A program made the position numbers and the translations under genes. Of a DNA stretch of 64,000 nucleotides, positions 24,956-33,459 are shown one piece after another. The first letter of the stretch is position 1; the number at the start of each line of letters is the position of its first letter. Source of the DNA: JANWYT01 sp034437555 (GTDB lineage Bacteria; Chloroflexota; Anaerolineae; Aggregatilineales; Phototrophicaceae); assembly GCA_034437555.1 (NCBI GenBank), contig DAOTTQ010000037.1:248001-312000 (forward strand). Direction: 5' to 3'. Below the pieces are notes generated by a model that did not search any database, had not been told where the DNA came from, and was given only the letters and a program-made list of their open reading frames with translations.

Positions 24956-25747
24956 ATGGAAATTTTTTTTGTGTTATTGGTTATTGGCGCACTAGCCGGC
25001 ATTATGGCAGGCATGTTTGGTTTGGGCGGCGGGGCAATTATTGTGCCTGCGCTCATGTTCTTTTTGGGCTTTAGTCAAATCGAAGCTAACGGTACATCCC
25101 TAGCCGCTTTAGTGTTGCCTGTGGGCATTCTAGGGTGTATAGAGTATTACAAGCAAGGCAAACTAAACCTTAAAACCAGTGGGGCAACCTCGCTTGGCTT
25201 ACTATTTGGGACGGGTCTAGGCGCAACTATCGCGCTTGGCTTGCCCAAAGAAGTGCTTAGTGTCTCTTATGGGCTATTTTTGGCGTATATGGGCTGGCGA
25301 TACGCGGCACCGCGCCAATGGTTTTTAGAAACGCGGGGCATTCCTGCCCCCTTTGTGCCAGAAGAAACACTCGTTCAGCCTGATAGCACGCGCATTTTAC
25401 TATTTTGCGTGGGGTTGGGTTTCTTGGCGGGCATTTTAGGGGGAATGTTTGGCATTGGCGGTGGCACGATTATCGTAACGGGCTTGGTCGCCATCGGCTT
25501 CGACCAAAAATTAGCCACAGGCACATCATTGGGGTCGTTATTGCTTCCTGTGGGCTTGCCGGGCGCAATTAACTACTACAATGCAGGACAACTGAACATC
25601 CAGGCGGCATTGCCCATCCTAGCGACGTTAGTACTGTTTCAAATTGTGGGCGCACGGTTGACTTTAGGCTTGTCGGCTAAAACCGTCAAACGCCTCTTTG
25701 GGCTGTTCTTGCTGGCTATCTCACTCCGCTATCTATTGGTGCTTTAG
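24956..25747 (+). CDS. TauE/SafE-family membrane transporter
   Basis: A 263-residue integral membrane protein with about eight hydrophobic segments in two homologous halves. Each half has the family repeat: GMFGLGGGAIIVPAL, then NGTSLAALVLPVG and EYYKQGKLN in the first; GMFGIGGGTIIVTGL, GTSLGSLLLPVG and NYYNAGQLN in the second. Members export sulfite, sulfoacetate or related anions, or take up others; no sulfur gene is adjacent. A TGTTATATC extended -10-like box lies at 24909. Its 3' end overlaps the convergent glycosylase gene by 15 bases. Confidence 0.88.
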   Translation: MEIFFVLLVIGALAGIMAGMFGLGGGAIIVPALMFFLGFSQIEANGTSLAALVLPVGILGCIEYYKQGKLNLKTSGATSLGLLFGTGLGATIALGLPKEVLSVSYGLFLAYMGWRYAAPRQWFLETRGIPAPFVPEETLVQPDSTRILLFCVGLGFLAGILGGMFGIGGGTIIVTGLVAIGFDQKLATGTSLGSLLLPVGLPGAINYYNAGQLNIQAALPILATLVLFQIVGARLTLGLSAKTVKRLFGLFLLAISLRYLLVL

Positions 25748-26365
25748 GGCTTGCGTTAGCCCCGCTACAAAGTCATTTTTGCCACCTTGTGCAGGGTGGC
25801 GCACCTTATCGCAGGCAATACCCAGTGCCGTTAGCGAAGCGTGCGCCACATTCCCTATGGCAATCACACGCTGGGGCGTAAAGAGGGTACAAACTTCTTC
25901 AAGAAACGGTTGCCCTAGTAACACTTCGGCTTTGGTGGGGGCGCGGTTGCTTTGAGGGGCATCGGGCTGGTGTGGATGCAATGGGTACGCATTCCACAAC
26001 ACAGGCACAACCCCCAAGTTGGACAGTGTTTGCCATACAATCGTTGCGCTTTGCTCTTTATAAAACGCCTCAAATCCTGCCTCTTGCACGTCTTGATAGC
26101 CTTCACCTAGCACACCTAGCGTTGGCACGCCCTCTAGCATCACCTGACGGCTAGTAACAGGAATCCCTGTTAAACGGCAACCGCGATAGCCCGGTGCTTC
26201 CATCACCATCAGCACATCCGCACGTTTTTCGCTTACTTCGTTAAAGTAACGCGCCAAATTGGCACAGCGCACGCTGTTAAGAGGATGAGTTGCGCTATAG
26301 GGATTAAAAGCGTTTGGGAGCGTGGGAAGCTCTCTCAAATGGGCAATTAGGCTTTCAATGGGCAT
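25733..26365 (-). CDS. uracil-DNA glycosylase superfamily protein
   Basis: A 210-residue protein with the layout of a small uracil-DNA glycosylase group. MVMEAPGYRGCRLTGIP (about 50-66) stands where the catalytic water-activating loop lies. VLWNAYPLHP follows, then VIAIGNVAH and the DNA-minor-groove loop KVRHPAQGGKNDF. It would excise uracil or related bases from DNA. The catalytic residue cannot be fixed by eye because this branch differs from Ung (no DPYH motif). ATG 26365 starts close to the divergent TIR gene. Confidence 0.75.
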   Translation of the reverse strand: MPIESLIAHLRELPTLPNAFNPYSATHPLNSVRCANLARYFNEVSEKRADVLMVMEAPGYRGCRLTGIPVTSRQVMLEGVPTLGVLGEGYQDVQEAGFEAFYKEQSATIVWQTLSNLGVVPVLWNAYPLHPHQPDAPQSNRAPTKAEVLLGQPFLEEVCTLFTPQRVIAIGNVAHASLTALGIACDKVRHPAQGGKNDFVAGLTQALKHQ

Positions 26366-26393
26366 CAGATTGTCCTTGTGGTGGTTTTAGGTG

Positions 26394-26402
26394 TGCTATA
26401 CT
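26394..26402 (+). promoter_or_regulatory. extended -10 promoter element for the zinc-ribbon/TIR gene
   Basis: TGCTATACT matches the extended -10 form and lies 48 bases before ATG 26450. No convincing -35 box. Confidence 0.45.
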
Positions 26403-26449
26403 TGCATTATTGCACTTATTCACTCAGTTTACCCTATTCGAGCGAAACC

Positions 26450-27079
26450 ATGAGCGATTATCACGACCTAGATGAATTAGACCATGAGCCTATTGAAGGC
26501 TTTTGTATGCGTTGCAGGCTTAGTGTAGAAATAGAAGAAGCAACCCCCGTATGGACACGCAAGGGGCAAGCTGCCACACGGGGCTTTTGCCCAAATTGTG
26601 GGGGGACGGTATTTAGAATGGGCAAAACAAACGCCCATGACGAAGAAAAACGCCCCTCTGCGGTGCAAATCGGCGATGCCAACGACAAACGCACCCGCGC
26701 CAAATTATCGCGTGACACTGTATACGTTAATTACAGCGCACTAGACGAAGAACAAGCCCAACAAATTGCCGCCGACCTTGAAAAGAGTGGTATCCCTGTT
26801 TGGCTTCATGAAGCCACCGACGAGACCACATGGGCAAGTGGCGTACACCCCTCATTAAAAGCATGTTCGCGAATGGTGGTTGTGCTATCCCCCAATGCCG
26901 TCAGTGATGCAACGGCTTCTAAAGCATGGGAATTTTTTAAGGGAAACCGTAAGCCCGTTGTTATTGCCCAAGTGCAAGCCTCTGAACCCCCTGATATGAT
27001 TCGCCGTAGCCCGCGCTTTGACTTTGAGCGTGATTATAAAACCGCCCTGCGCGATATGCTGAATGCCCTTTCGCTATAG
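26450..27079 (+). CDS. zinc-ribbon (DUF5679-like) plus TIR-like domain protein
   Basis: A 209-residue protein. The N-terminal zinc ribbon (Cys19, Cys22, Cys47, Cys50; CMRC ... CPNC-GGTVFRMG) looks like DUF5679, seen in Chloroflexota. After a charged linker a TIR-like domain (about 86-205) starts with DTVYVNYSA and runs through IPVWLHE, WASGVHPSLKACSRMVVVLSPNAVS and KPVVIAQV. TIR domains either scaffold or cleave NAD. The segment that normally carries the catalytic Glu (usually ..EW.. before the last strand) reads KAWEFF, with Ala in place of that Glu, so NADase activity is doubtful. ATG 26450 is chosen; the ribosome site is weak. Confidence 0.72.
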   Translation: MSDYHDLDELDHEPIEGFCMRCRLSVEIEEATPVWTRKGQAATRGFCPNCGGTVFRMGKTNAHDEEKRPSAVQIGDANDKRTRAKLSRDTVYVNYSALDEEQAQQIAADLEKSGIPVWLHEATDETTWASGVHPSLKACSRMVVVLSPNAVSDATASKAWEFFKGNRKPVVIAQVQASEPPDMIRRSPRFDFERDYKTALRDMLNALSL

Positions 27080-27094
27080 CCTTAAACAAAATAA

Positions 27095-27120
27095 AAAACG
27101 CACCTCTTAGGGTGCGTTTT
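27095..27120. terminator. bidirectional terminator
   Basis: AAAACGCACC / GGTGCGTTTT forms a ten-pair stem with a TCTTAG loop, with A residues before and T residues after. It serves both convergent genes. Confidence 0.85.
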
Positions 27121-27122
27121 GC

Positions 27123-27785
27123 TTAGTTTAGGCTGTACGGCGAATTGCCGTTGGGGGGTGGATACGCAGGGAAGTCATCGTCGTCCAGTTCAAAATCATC
27201 GTCATCGTCATCATCATCGTCATCAATATCATCGTCATCAATATCATCGTCATCATCAGACAACATAGAATCCATGAACCCTGTAAATTCTTCTTCGTCC
27301 ATTTCTTCAATATCTTGTTCTAGGGCTTCGCGCTCAACCAGCTCTAGGGCTTGTAGGGGCGTGTCATCGCTATAAAGGACACGCATCACGCCGTTGTGAT
27401 AGCGGTCTGTGATGATTAGGTTGGCGTACACTACCTGTCGAATGAGGGGGGGTGTCAAATCGGAACCTTCAACATCAATGCTTGTCTTGTAGCGAATTTC
27501 GCCATCGTCAATGTCCATTTCAAAGTTGCCCATAATCATCCCATAGTTCACACGGGTTAAAAATTCTGACATGGAAACACGCTTATTTTCGGGTACATTG
27601 ATAGGCAACACGCTATAGAAGATGAACTGCTGTTGTGATTCACGGGCTTGGGCGTAGCATTGCCATTTGCCATTCTTACCACTAAAACCCATCACTAAAA
27701 CAGACATGCCTTCCATCCATTGGAAGTCCCATTCATCTTCTTCAAAAAACTCAACCAATGCGTTAAAAATTTGTTGTTCGCCCAT
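27123..27785 (-). CDS. YbjN-like domain protein with poly-aspartate tail
   Basis: A 220-residue cytosolic protein. The first 145 residues have the alpha/beta pattern of YbjN / type III secretion chaperone-like proteins: FFEEDEWDFQWMEG, YAQARESQQQFIFYSVLPI, SEFLTRVNYGMIMGNFEMD and DGEIRYKTSIDVEGSDLTPPLIRQVV. The rest is extremely acidic, with a block of about 20 Asp broken only by single Ile residues, ending in PAYPPPNGNSPYSLN. The DNA for this block is a GAT/GAC trinucleotide tract prone to length change. It follows a small gene by 31 bases and ends at a shared terminator. Confidence 0.72.
   Translation of the reverse strand: MGEQQIFNALVEFFEEDEWDFQWMEGMSVLVMGFSGKNGKWQCYAQARESQQQFIFYSVLPINVPENKRVSMSEFLTRVNYGMIMGNFEMDIDDGEIRYKTSIDVEGSDLTPPLIRQVVYANLIITDRYHNGVMRVLYSDDTPLQALELVEREALEQDIEEMDEEEFTGFMDSMLSDDDDDIDDDDIDDDDDDDDDDFELDDDDFPAYPPPNGNSPYSLN
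27195..27259 (-). repeat. GAT/GAC trinucleotide tract encoding poly-Asp
   Basis: Read on the minus strand it is nearly all GAT and GAC codons with a few ATT/ATA. It also contains two copies of a longer unit (ATCATCGTCATCAAT on plus at about 27220 and 27238), a sign of recent slippage. Confidence 0.75.
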
Positions 27786-27816
27786 TGGGCAGTTAGTCCT
27801 TGTGTAATGAGTGATT

Positions 27817-28026
27817 TTACGACGATGAATTATCGCTCTCGCCGAGCGTGCTTGATTCTTCGGGTTCTATAATAATCTTCATCACACCCGTTGCCCCCGT
27901 ATCACTTACGGGAAGTTCGGGCAAAGACGATTTCTTTTGGTGTGGGGGTTCGGTATGGAGCTTTGGTTCTACTTCTACACGAGGCGATTCGCCTGTCTCT
28001 ATGCGTTTACGAATATCTTTAGGCAT
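27817..28026 (-). CDS. small hypothetical protein
   Basis: A 69-residue hydrophilic protein starting MPKDIRKRIETGESPRVEVE and ending in an acid/Ser-rich tail. I do not recognise a family. A good GGAGG (28036-28040) lies nine bases before ATG 28026, which rules out the longer frame from 28071. A TGATATACT promoter element is upstream and the YbjN-like gene follows 31 bases downstream, so they form a two-gene unit. Confidence 0.6.
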   Translation of the reverse strand: MPKDIRKRIETGESPRVEVEPKLHTEPPHQKKSSLPELPVSDTGATGVMKIIIEPEESSTLGESDNSSS

Positions 28027-28061
28027 CGCCCACCGCCTCCATAACTCGTCCCAACACCTTA

Positions 28062-28070
28062 AGTATATCA
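28062..28070 (-). promoter_or_regulatory. extended -10 promoter element
   Basis: TGATATACT on the minus strand, 35 bases before ATG 28026 of the small hypothetical gene. No clear -35 box. Confidence 0.45.
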
Positions 28071-28126
28071 AAATGCGCGGAAACCGACTATCCTCTTAGG
28101 GCAATCATCACGAAGGATAAGGACAC

Positions 28127-31100
28127 ATGAAACGGTATCAGCCTGATTTAGCCATTATCGCTCTTTTATTCTTGTTGCCATTAGGCTTTTTCTTTCAACA
28201 AACATTAGGGGGCAAAACGCTTTTACCCACCGAAAACTTGTATCAGTATGAGCCATTCGCCACCTATAGCGAAGTTGTAAAAGCCCCATCTGTACCACAC
28301 AATCACCTACTTTCCGACCTTGTGTTGCAAAACTACGGCTGGAAAGCCTTTATCCGTGAGCAAATTGGCATGGGCGAAGTGCCATTGTGGAATCCTTATC
28401 TCTTTGCAGGTGTACCATTTTTAGCGGCAGGTCAGCATAGCGCACTGTATCCGCCCAGCTTGCTTTACTTCATCACCGATTTGCCCAGTGCGTATGGCTG
28501 GTTTACGGTGCTTAATTTGTGGTTGGCAGGCGTATTTACGTATCTGTTTTTACGTGGGCTAGGCATTGGGCGCGGTGGTGCAACGCTGGGCGCAATTGTG
28601 TATCAGTTTAACGGCTTTGTCATTGCCAGCGTGGTGTTCCCCATGATTATTGGGGGCTTTGTGTGGTTGCCGTTGCTGTTATGGATAACAGAGCGCGTGT
28701 TACTGGGTCGTGGGCGCATGGTGCTAAATGTTTGCATTGGCGCAATGGGCTTAGGCATGAACATTTTGGCGGGTCACGCCGAAATTACCATCTACACCTT
28801 ACTGATTAGCGGCTACTATGCGCTTTGTCGCTTGATTTGGCTAGGATGGCATGGGCGTGCCTGGCGCGAAGCCACGCTAAAAGGGGCGTGGTTGCTCTTA
28901 ATGGTGGGCTTGGGGCTAGGCTTGGGGGCAATCCAGCTAATTCCCCTGTTTGAGTTCGTTCAAACAAACTGGCGTGCAGAACGTGCCAGCCTAGACACCG
29001 TGCGCACTTACGCTCATCCCATCCGTGACCTATTACAGTTTCTCATGCCCAATTTTTATGGTAATCCGTCACATCATAGTATATGGAACATCTTTACAGG
29101 CGAAACCATTGCCCTAAGCACCCCCCAAGCACATACCGAATGGGGCATTAAAAACTATGTAGAGGGCGCGTTATATGTGGGCATCTTGCCCCTGTTATTA
29201 AGCGTGTTTGCCCTATTGAGAAAAGCTACCCCACAATCGCCCCCTTATCGCTTTATCTTTGCGTTGTTGGGCGTTGCGTCTCTTACACTGATGTTTGGTG
29301 CGCCTACTTATGCGCTCATTTACGCACTTCCTGGCATTAATCAGCTCAATTCGCCGTTTCGCTGGGTGTTTGCCCTTAGCTTATGTGTTGCCGTCCTTAG
29401 CGCATTCGGCATAGAGGGCTTGCGCCAGCACACTACAAAAACGCTGATAACATGGTTTGGGCGTGTGAGTTTGGGTGTAGGCGTTCTCATTGTGCTAGGG
29501 GTTGGCGTGCTGTGGGCGTTTTATCCCACGTTTGCATCGCTAATAGGGCGCGTCTTTGAGGGCATGGTAAACGCCACAAACGCCTTCCCTAACACCGAAT
29601 TGTTCTTTAGCTATCAAGCCATCAACGCGCTCATCTTTGGGGCAGTTCTCATCGCCAGCGGTATTGTTTTCTTGTGGGCATTACGCCAAGATAAAATAAT
29701 GTGGCAAGTGGGCGCGGTGGCATTGGTCGCCATTGATTTGATGGTCGCCTCACGGGGATTTAACCCCGCCAGTGACCCCGAATTGCTAAAGTTTACGCCC
29801 CCTGCTATCCAATGGCTACAAAACGCAGGCGAAACAGAGGATTTTAGAATTATCACACTGGACGACCCCGCCCACCGTCCTATTTTACAAGCCAATAGCC
29901 TAATGCGCTTTGGTATTGCGGATGTGCGCGGTTACGATAGCATCATTCCCAAGCCCTATGTGGATTATATGCGCCAGCTTGCGCCCCAAGTACAGCTTGA
30001 TTTTAACCGTATTGCGCCCCTTTATACCCAATATCTAGGCGATAACGCCGAAAATGTCACGGATAACGCACGCCTTCGTTATCTTAATGTGCGCTATGTG
30101 GTGGCACATCCTCATGTCACGTTGCCCCAAAGCACATTTACCCGTGTATATGAAGATGCAGCGGTCGTCATTTGGCGCATGGAAAACGCCTTCCCTAAAA
30201 CCTTCATTTGTTGTGTGGGTGAAGATGCCGAAACGCTGGCGAGTGCATTGGCAAGCGGCGAACTCATCACAGATGCCAACGCCCTATATAACGCCATCGC
30301 CCCCACAGAAGAACGCCTTGTCACTAGTGACACAAGGCGCGAAAAATTCCTGCAAGCCCGCGTTGAGCGCGAGAGCTGGCTAGTGATTAGCGAAAATTAT
30401 GCAGAAGGGTGGCGTGCTTTTATTCGCCCGTTGGGGACAGATGAGGGGCAAGAGAGCCTCATCCCTGTTCAGCGCGTAAATGGCATTTTTCAGGGGGTGT
30501 TGCTGCCCGAAGGCAATTGGACGGTTCGACTTGTTTATAGTCCGCCTAGCTTTCAGGTGGGGCTATTTGGCAGTGCTATTAGCCTTGCGATGATGACGCT
30601 GATGCTAGGGGTGTGGCTTTGGGGGCGTTTTGTAGGAACAAATGACGATAGTTCCTCTGCCAGCGCACGAGTTGCGCGCAATAGCATCGCGCCCATTCTG
30701 CTCAATTTGTTTAATCGGGGCGTGGACTTCGCGTTTTTGTTGGTCATGTTGCGTTTACTCTCCCCCGAAGATGTGGGCATTTATAATTACCTGGTAGTGC
30801 TTTTTGTCTGGTTTGATACGCTCACCAACTTTGGGCTAAACCTGTTTCTTATCCGTGAAATTAGCCGTGATAAATCCCATGCTCTGCGCCTATTTTACCA
30901 TTCTTCGGCGTTGCGATTGGGCTTGGTGTTGGTGGGGGTTGCGCTGGCAATGGGCTACATTGCCCTCAGGCAAGCCACCATTACGCCTGCCCTAGATGCT
31001 ACCGCCTTGCTCACCTTTGCCTTGCTGTATGTGGGCTTGTTCCCCTCAAACCTTAGCCAAGGCATGAGTGCGCTGTTTTATGCCCATGAGCAAGCTGAAA

Positions 31101-32140
31101 AGCCCTCTGCTATTCAAACCATCACCACACTAAACAAAGCCGTTTTTGGGGTTATTGTGTTGCTTTTAGGATGGGGCATTGTGGGGCTGGCAGTCGTTAG
31201 TATCCTGAACAATCTCCTAACGTTAGGCGTGCTTTTATGGGCGGGGCGAAAATTACTGACAGGCTGGCATTGGGAACGCCCCAACCGCCCCCTGATTGGG
31301 CAAATGATGCGCGGTAGCTGGGCATTGCTAATGAATAACTTCCTTGCCATTATCTTCTTTCAGGTGGACATTGTTATTTTAGAAGCCATCAAGGGCGCGG
31401 GTGTGGTGGCGCGTTATAGCATTGCGTACAAGTGGCTTTCTGCGATTAACGTTGTGCCATCCTTCTTTACACAAGCCCTGCTGCCCCTTATGTCACGGCA
31501 AGCCCACGAAGACAAGAGCGCATTTGAACGCACTTATACACTGGGCATAAAGCTCCTGTGGGGGTTGGCGTTGCCTGTCGCCGTCGGCTTTACAGCACTC
31601 GCAGAACCCCTAACGCTTTTTATGGGCGGTACACAATACTTGCCCGATGGTGCAATTGCCATTCAGCTGATGATTTGGAGCATTCCGATTGGCTGGATGA
31701 ATAGCTTGACGCAATATGCGCTAGTAGCTTTGGATATGCAAAAGCGCATTACATTGGCGTTTGTGGTGGCGGTCACGTTTAACATTGTGACCAACCTTAT
31801 CTTCATTCCACAGTATAGTTATGTTGCAGCAGGCATCACTACGATTTTAAGTGAACTCACGCTCTTTTTGTTTTTTGTACGCCTTATGAATGAGGGTGTG
31901 GGCAAGCCATTGGCATGGGCAAGCCTGCTATGGAAGCCTGCGGTAAGTGTGGCAGTGATGCTATTGGTTGTTGTGGTGGCAGGTTCGCCGATGGTGGGCT
32001 TGTTATTGGGAAGCATCGCGTACCTGGCGGTATTGGTGGCGTTGCGCCCCTTAAACGCAGAAGAACAGGCGATGTTGGGTCGTGTTCTCCCTCATCGCCT
32101 GCGCGGTATTGCCATTCGTCTAAAGTTGGCGCAAGTTTAG
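28127..32140 (+). CDS. fusion of a YfhO-like membrane protein with a Wzx/MATE-type flippase
   Basis: A single 1337-residue frame. Residues 1 to about 840 repeat the plan of the YfhO-like protein at 3535: many membrane spans, the GEVPLWNPYLFAGVPFLA and ALYPPSLLYF periplasmic stretch, a large soluble part with MRFGIADVRGYDS, and a closing span (about 815-835). After a short Ser-rich linker (SSSASARV) a polysaccharide-biosynthesis flippase begins with ILLNLFNRGVDFAFLLVMLRLLSPEDVGIYNYL and covers about 12 further spans to the end. It may couple transfer of a sugar from a lipid carrier with its translocation. AAGGA precedes the ATG, and no stop or frameshift separates the parts. Confidence 0.82.
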   Translation: MKRYQPDLAIIALLFLLPLGFFFQQTLGGKTLLPTENLYQYEPFATYSEVVKAPSVPHNHLLSDLVLQNYGWKAFIREQIGMGEVPLWNPYLFAGVPFLAAGQHSALYPPSLLYFITDLPSAYGWFTVLNLWLAGVFTYLFLRGLGIGRGGATLGAIVYQFNGFVIASVVFPMIIGGFVWLPLLLWITERVLLGRGRMVLNVCIGAMGLGMNILAGHAEITIYTLLISGYYALCRLIWLGWHGRAWREATLKGAWLLLMVGLGLGLGAIQLIPLFEFVQTNWRAERASLDTVRTYAHPIRDLLQFLMPNFYGNPSHHSIWNIFTGETIALSTPQAHTEWGIKNYVEGALYVGILPLLLSVFALLRKATPQSPPYRFIFALLGVASLTLMFGAPTYALIYALPGINQLNSPFRWVFALSLCVAVLSAFGIEGLRQHTTKTLITWFGRVSLGVGVLIVLGVGVLWAFYPTFASLIGRVFEGMVNATNAFPNTELFFSYQAINALIFGAVLIASGIVFLWALRQDKIMWQVGAVALVAIDLMVASRGFNPASDPELLKFTPPAIQWLQNAGETEDFRIITLDDPAHRPILQANSLMRFGIADVRGYDSIIPKPYVDYMRQLAPQVQLDFNRIAPLYTQYLGDNAENVTDNARLRYLNVRYVVAHPHVTLPQSTFTRVYEDAAVVIWRMENAFPKTFICCVGEDAETLASALASGELITDANALYNAIAPTEERLVTSDTRREKFLQARVERESWLVISENYAEGWRAFIRPLGTDEGQESLIPVQRVNGIFQGVLLPEGNWTVRLVYSPPSFQVGLFGSAISLAMMTLMLGVWLWGRFVGTNDDSSSASARVARNSIAPILLNLFNRGVDFAFLLVMLRLLSPEDVGIYNYLVVLFVWFDTLTNFGLNLFLIREISRDKSHALRLFYHSSALRLGLVLVGVALAMGYIALRQATITPALDATALLTFALLYVGLFPSNLSQGMSALFYAHEQAEKPSAIQTITTLNKAVFGVIVLLLGWGIVGLAVVSILNNLLTLGVLLWAGRKLLTGWHWERPNRPLIGQMMRGSWALLMNNFLAIIFFQVDIVILEAIKGAGVVARYSIAYKWLSAINVVPSFFTQALLPLMSRQAHEDKSAFERTYTLGIKLLWGLALPVAVGFTALAEPLTLFMGGTQYLPDGAIAIQLMIWSIPIGWMNSLTQYALVALDMQKRITLAFVVAVTFNIVTNLIFIPQYSYVAAGITTILSELTLFLFFVRLMNEGVGKPLAWASLLWKPAVSVAVMLLVVVVAGSPMVGLLLGSIAYLAVLVALRPLNAEEQAMLGRVLPHRLRGIAIRLKLAQV

Positions 32141-32526
32141 GTTTCTGCTACTTCTGGCAGTGTGCTATTTGTGCCTAAATTTTGCAAAAAACGGTGAATC
32201 TTGCGCCCATGATGTAGCGCATTTGCAAAATCGTGAAGGTTCACCCACTCTTTATTGGCAAGGTGCTTTAGCCAGTAATCATCCCCTGTAATGGGGTCTG
32301 TGATGCTATCCCATTGAATTTCATAGGGGTACACCAAGCACTCTACGCCAAACGGTGTAACTGCCCACGTGCCAAACTGCGTAATAATGCTTGGCATCGG
32401 TTTTTCATTTGGTCCGGGGTGCGCGCCCCCGTGCATATCAAAGGACTTTAAGCGAGCTTCCATTTCGCGTTTGTCCAGTTCTTCTAGGCGTTTCTTTTCG
32501 TGAATGTAGTCTTGTTGTGTCGCCAT
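32137..32526 (-). CDS. hypothetical protein
   Basis: A 129-residue soluble protein I do not recognise. The first 30 residues are a charged helix (EKKRLEELDKREMEARLKS). A compact part follows with ITQFGTWAVTPFGVECLVYPYEIQWDSI and DDYWLKHLANKEWVNLHDFANAL, rich in aromatic residues. The gene overlaps the 3' end of the flippase fusion by four bases on the opposite strand and stands alone. Codon use and composition match the neighbours, so I take it as real. Confidence 0.6.
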   Translation of the reverse strand: MATQQDYIHEKKRLEELDKREMEARLKSFDMHGGAHPGPNEKPMPSIITQFGTWAVTPFGVECLVYPYEIQWDSITDPITGDDYWLKHLANKEWVNLHDFANALHHGRKIHRFLQNLGTNSTLPEVAET

Positions 32527-32551
32527 GTGCTTACTCTTTCATCACATTTGT

Positions 32552-33406
32552 TTATGGGCTTGGGCAACCGTTGTTGTCGGATGTACCGACTTCATTTGGG
32601 CATAGGTCAGTAGCATCTGGAATGCCATCGCCATCTGTATCTGGACAACCGTTAAAAATCGGCAAGCCCGCTTGATTAGGGCATTGGTCAGACGCATCTG
32701 GAATCGTATCGCCATCCGTATCTACGGGCAAGGGGCATCCATTGTTCGATGCTGGACCCGCTTCGTTGGGACAAGCATCTTGCGTATCAATAATGCCGTC
32801 ACCATCCGTATCGACAGGCAAGGGGCATCCACCATTGGATTGAGGTCCCGCTTGGTTGGGACATTGGTCTAGGTTATTCGGGATACCATCGCTGTCGCTA
32901 TCTGTCACGGGGCAACCGCTATTAGAGGCGGGTCCACCCGTTGAGGGGCAAGCATCATCTTTATCAGCAATGCCATCGCCGTCTGCATCGGGGCAACCGT
33001 TTACTGTTCCCCATTGGTTGGGACATTGGTCGAGATTATTGGGTATACCATCACCATCAGGGTCATTATTAGGCGTTAGTGACGGGGCAGGCGTGTCTGT
33101 TGGGAACAAAAACGGCGTGTTTGTCCGCACCGGTGGCAAAAACTGTATCGGCGTGGGCAAAAGTGGGCTTAACGATGTTAGCGTTACGATGGGCGTGCGC
33201 GTTTGTGTGGGCGTGCCTGTACCACCGTCTAGCCCCAAAGGTGTCCATGTCGGGTTAAGTGTGTCGCTGGTAGGCGTAATGCGTGTATTGGTATTTGTGC
33301 TGCTGTTGCGCCCCCACACCACAAAGCCAAGCACATAACACGGTAGCGTTACCACCATAATGGCGAAAAGCACACCTCTTAAAATTGTCCGATTGTTTCC
33401 TAACAT
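32552..33406 (-). CDS. anchored protein with thrombospondin type 3 calcium-binding repeats
   Basis: A 284-residue extracytoplasmic protein. One N-terminal membrane span (about 9-29) is followed by a Thr/Pro-rich stalk. Six thrombospondin-3 type repeats follow, each with the calcium loop DxDxDGIxxxxDxC and a closing NGCP: for example DPDGDGIPNNLDQC, DADGDGIADKDDAC and DTDGDGIPDATDLC. Paired cysteines probably form disulfides. There is no catalytic domain; a role in calcium-dependent surface structure is likely. AAGGATGAGG precedes ATG 33406. The DNA of the repeats is itself repetitive. Confidence 0.85.
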   Translation of the reverse strand: MLGNNRTILRGVLFAIMVVTLPCYVLGFVVWGRNSSTNTNTRITPTSDTLNPTWTPLGLDGGTGTPTQTRTPIVTLTSLSPLLPTPIQFLPPVRTNTPFLFPTDTPAPSLTPNNDPDGDGIPNNLDQCPNQWGTVNGCPDADGDGIADKDDACPSTGGPASNSGCPVTDSDSDGIPNNLDQCPNQAGPQSNGGCPLPVDTDGDGIIDTQDACPNEAGPASNNGCPLPVDTDGDTIPDASDQCPNQAGLPIFNGCPDTDGDGIPDATDLCPNEVGTSDNNGCPSP

Positions 33407-33439
33407 GCCCTCATCCTTGTTCGATGAACATAATGCTTA

Positions 33440-33448
33440 AGTATAGCA
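33440..33448 (-). promoter_or_regulatory. extended -10 promoter element
   Basis: TGCTATACT on the minus strand, 33 bases before ATG 33406 of the thrombospondin-3 repeat gene. Confidence 0.45.
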
Positions 33449-33459
33449 CGCCAAGCGCA

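Noticed and set aside
17400..27079. A Thoeris-like defence pair made of the LSDAT/SLOG protein and the TIR protein
   Set aside because: They are more than 8 kb apart, on opposite strands, with mutY, ilvD and other housekeeping genes between them, and the TIR appears to lack its catalytic Glu. Nothing links them beyond being in the same window.
27123..27375. Ser-rich and Met/Thr-rich open frames over the poly-Asp tract
   Set aside because: They are only other-frame readings of the GAT/GAC repeat (poly-Ser on the plus strand), without a ribosome site.
32552..33070. CRISPR-like or tandem non-coding array
   Set aside because: The regular repeats code for thrombospondin-3 calcium loops in frame; there are no unique spacers between constant repeats.
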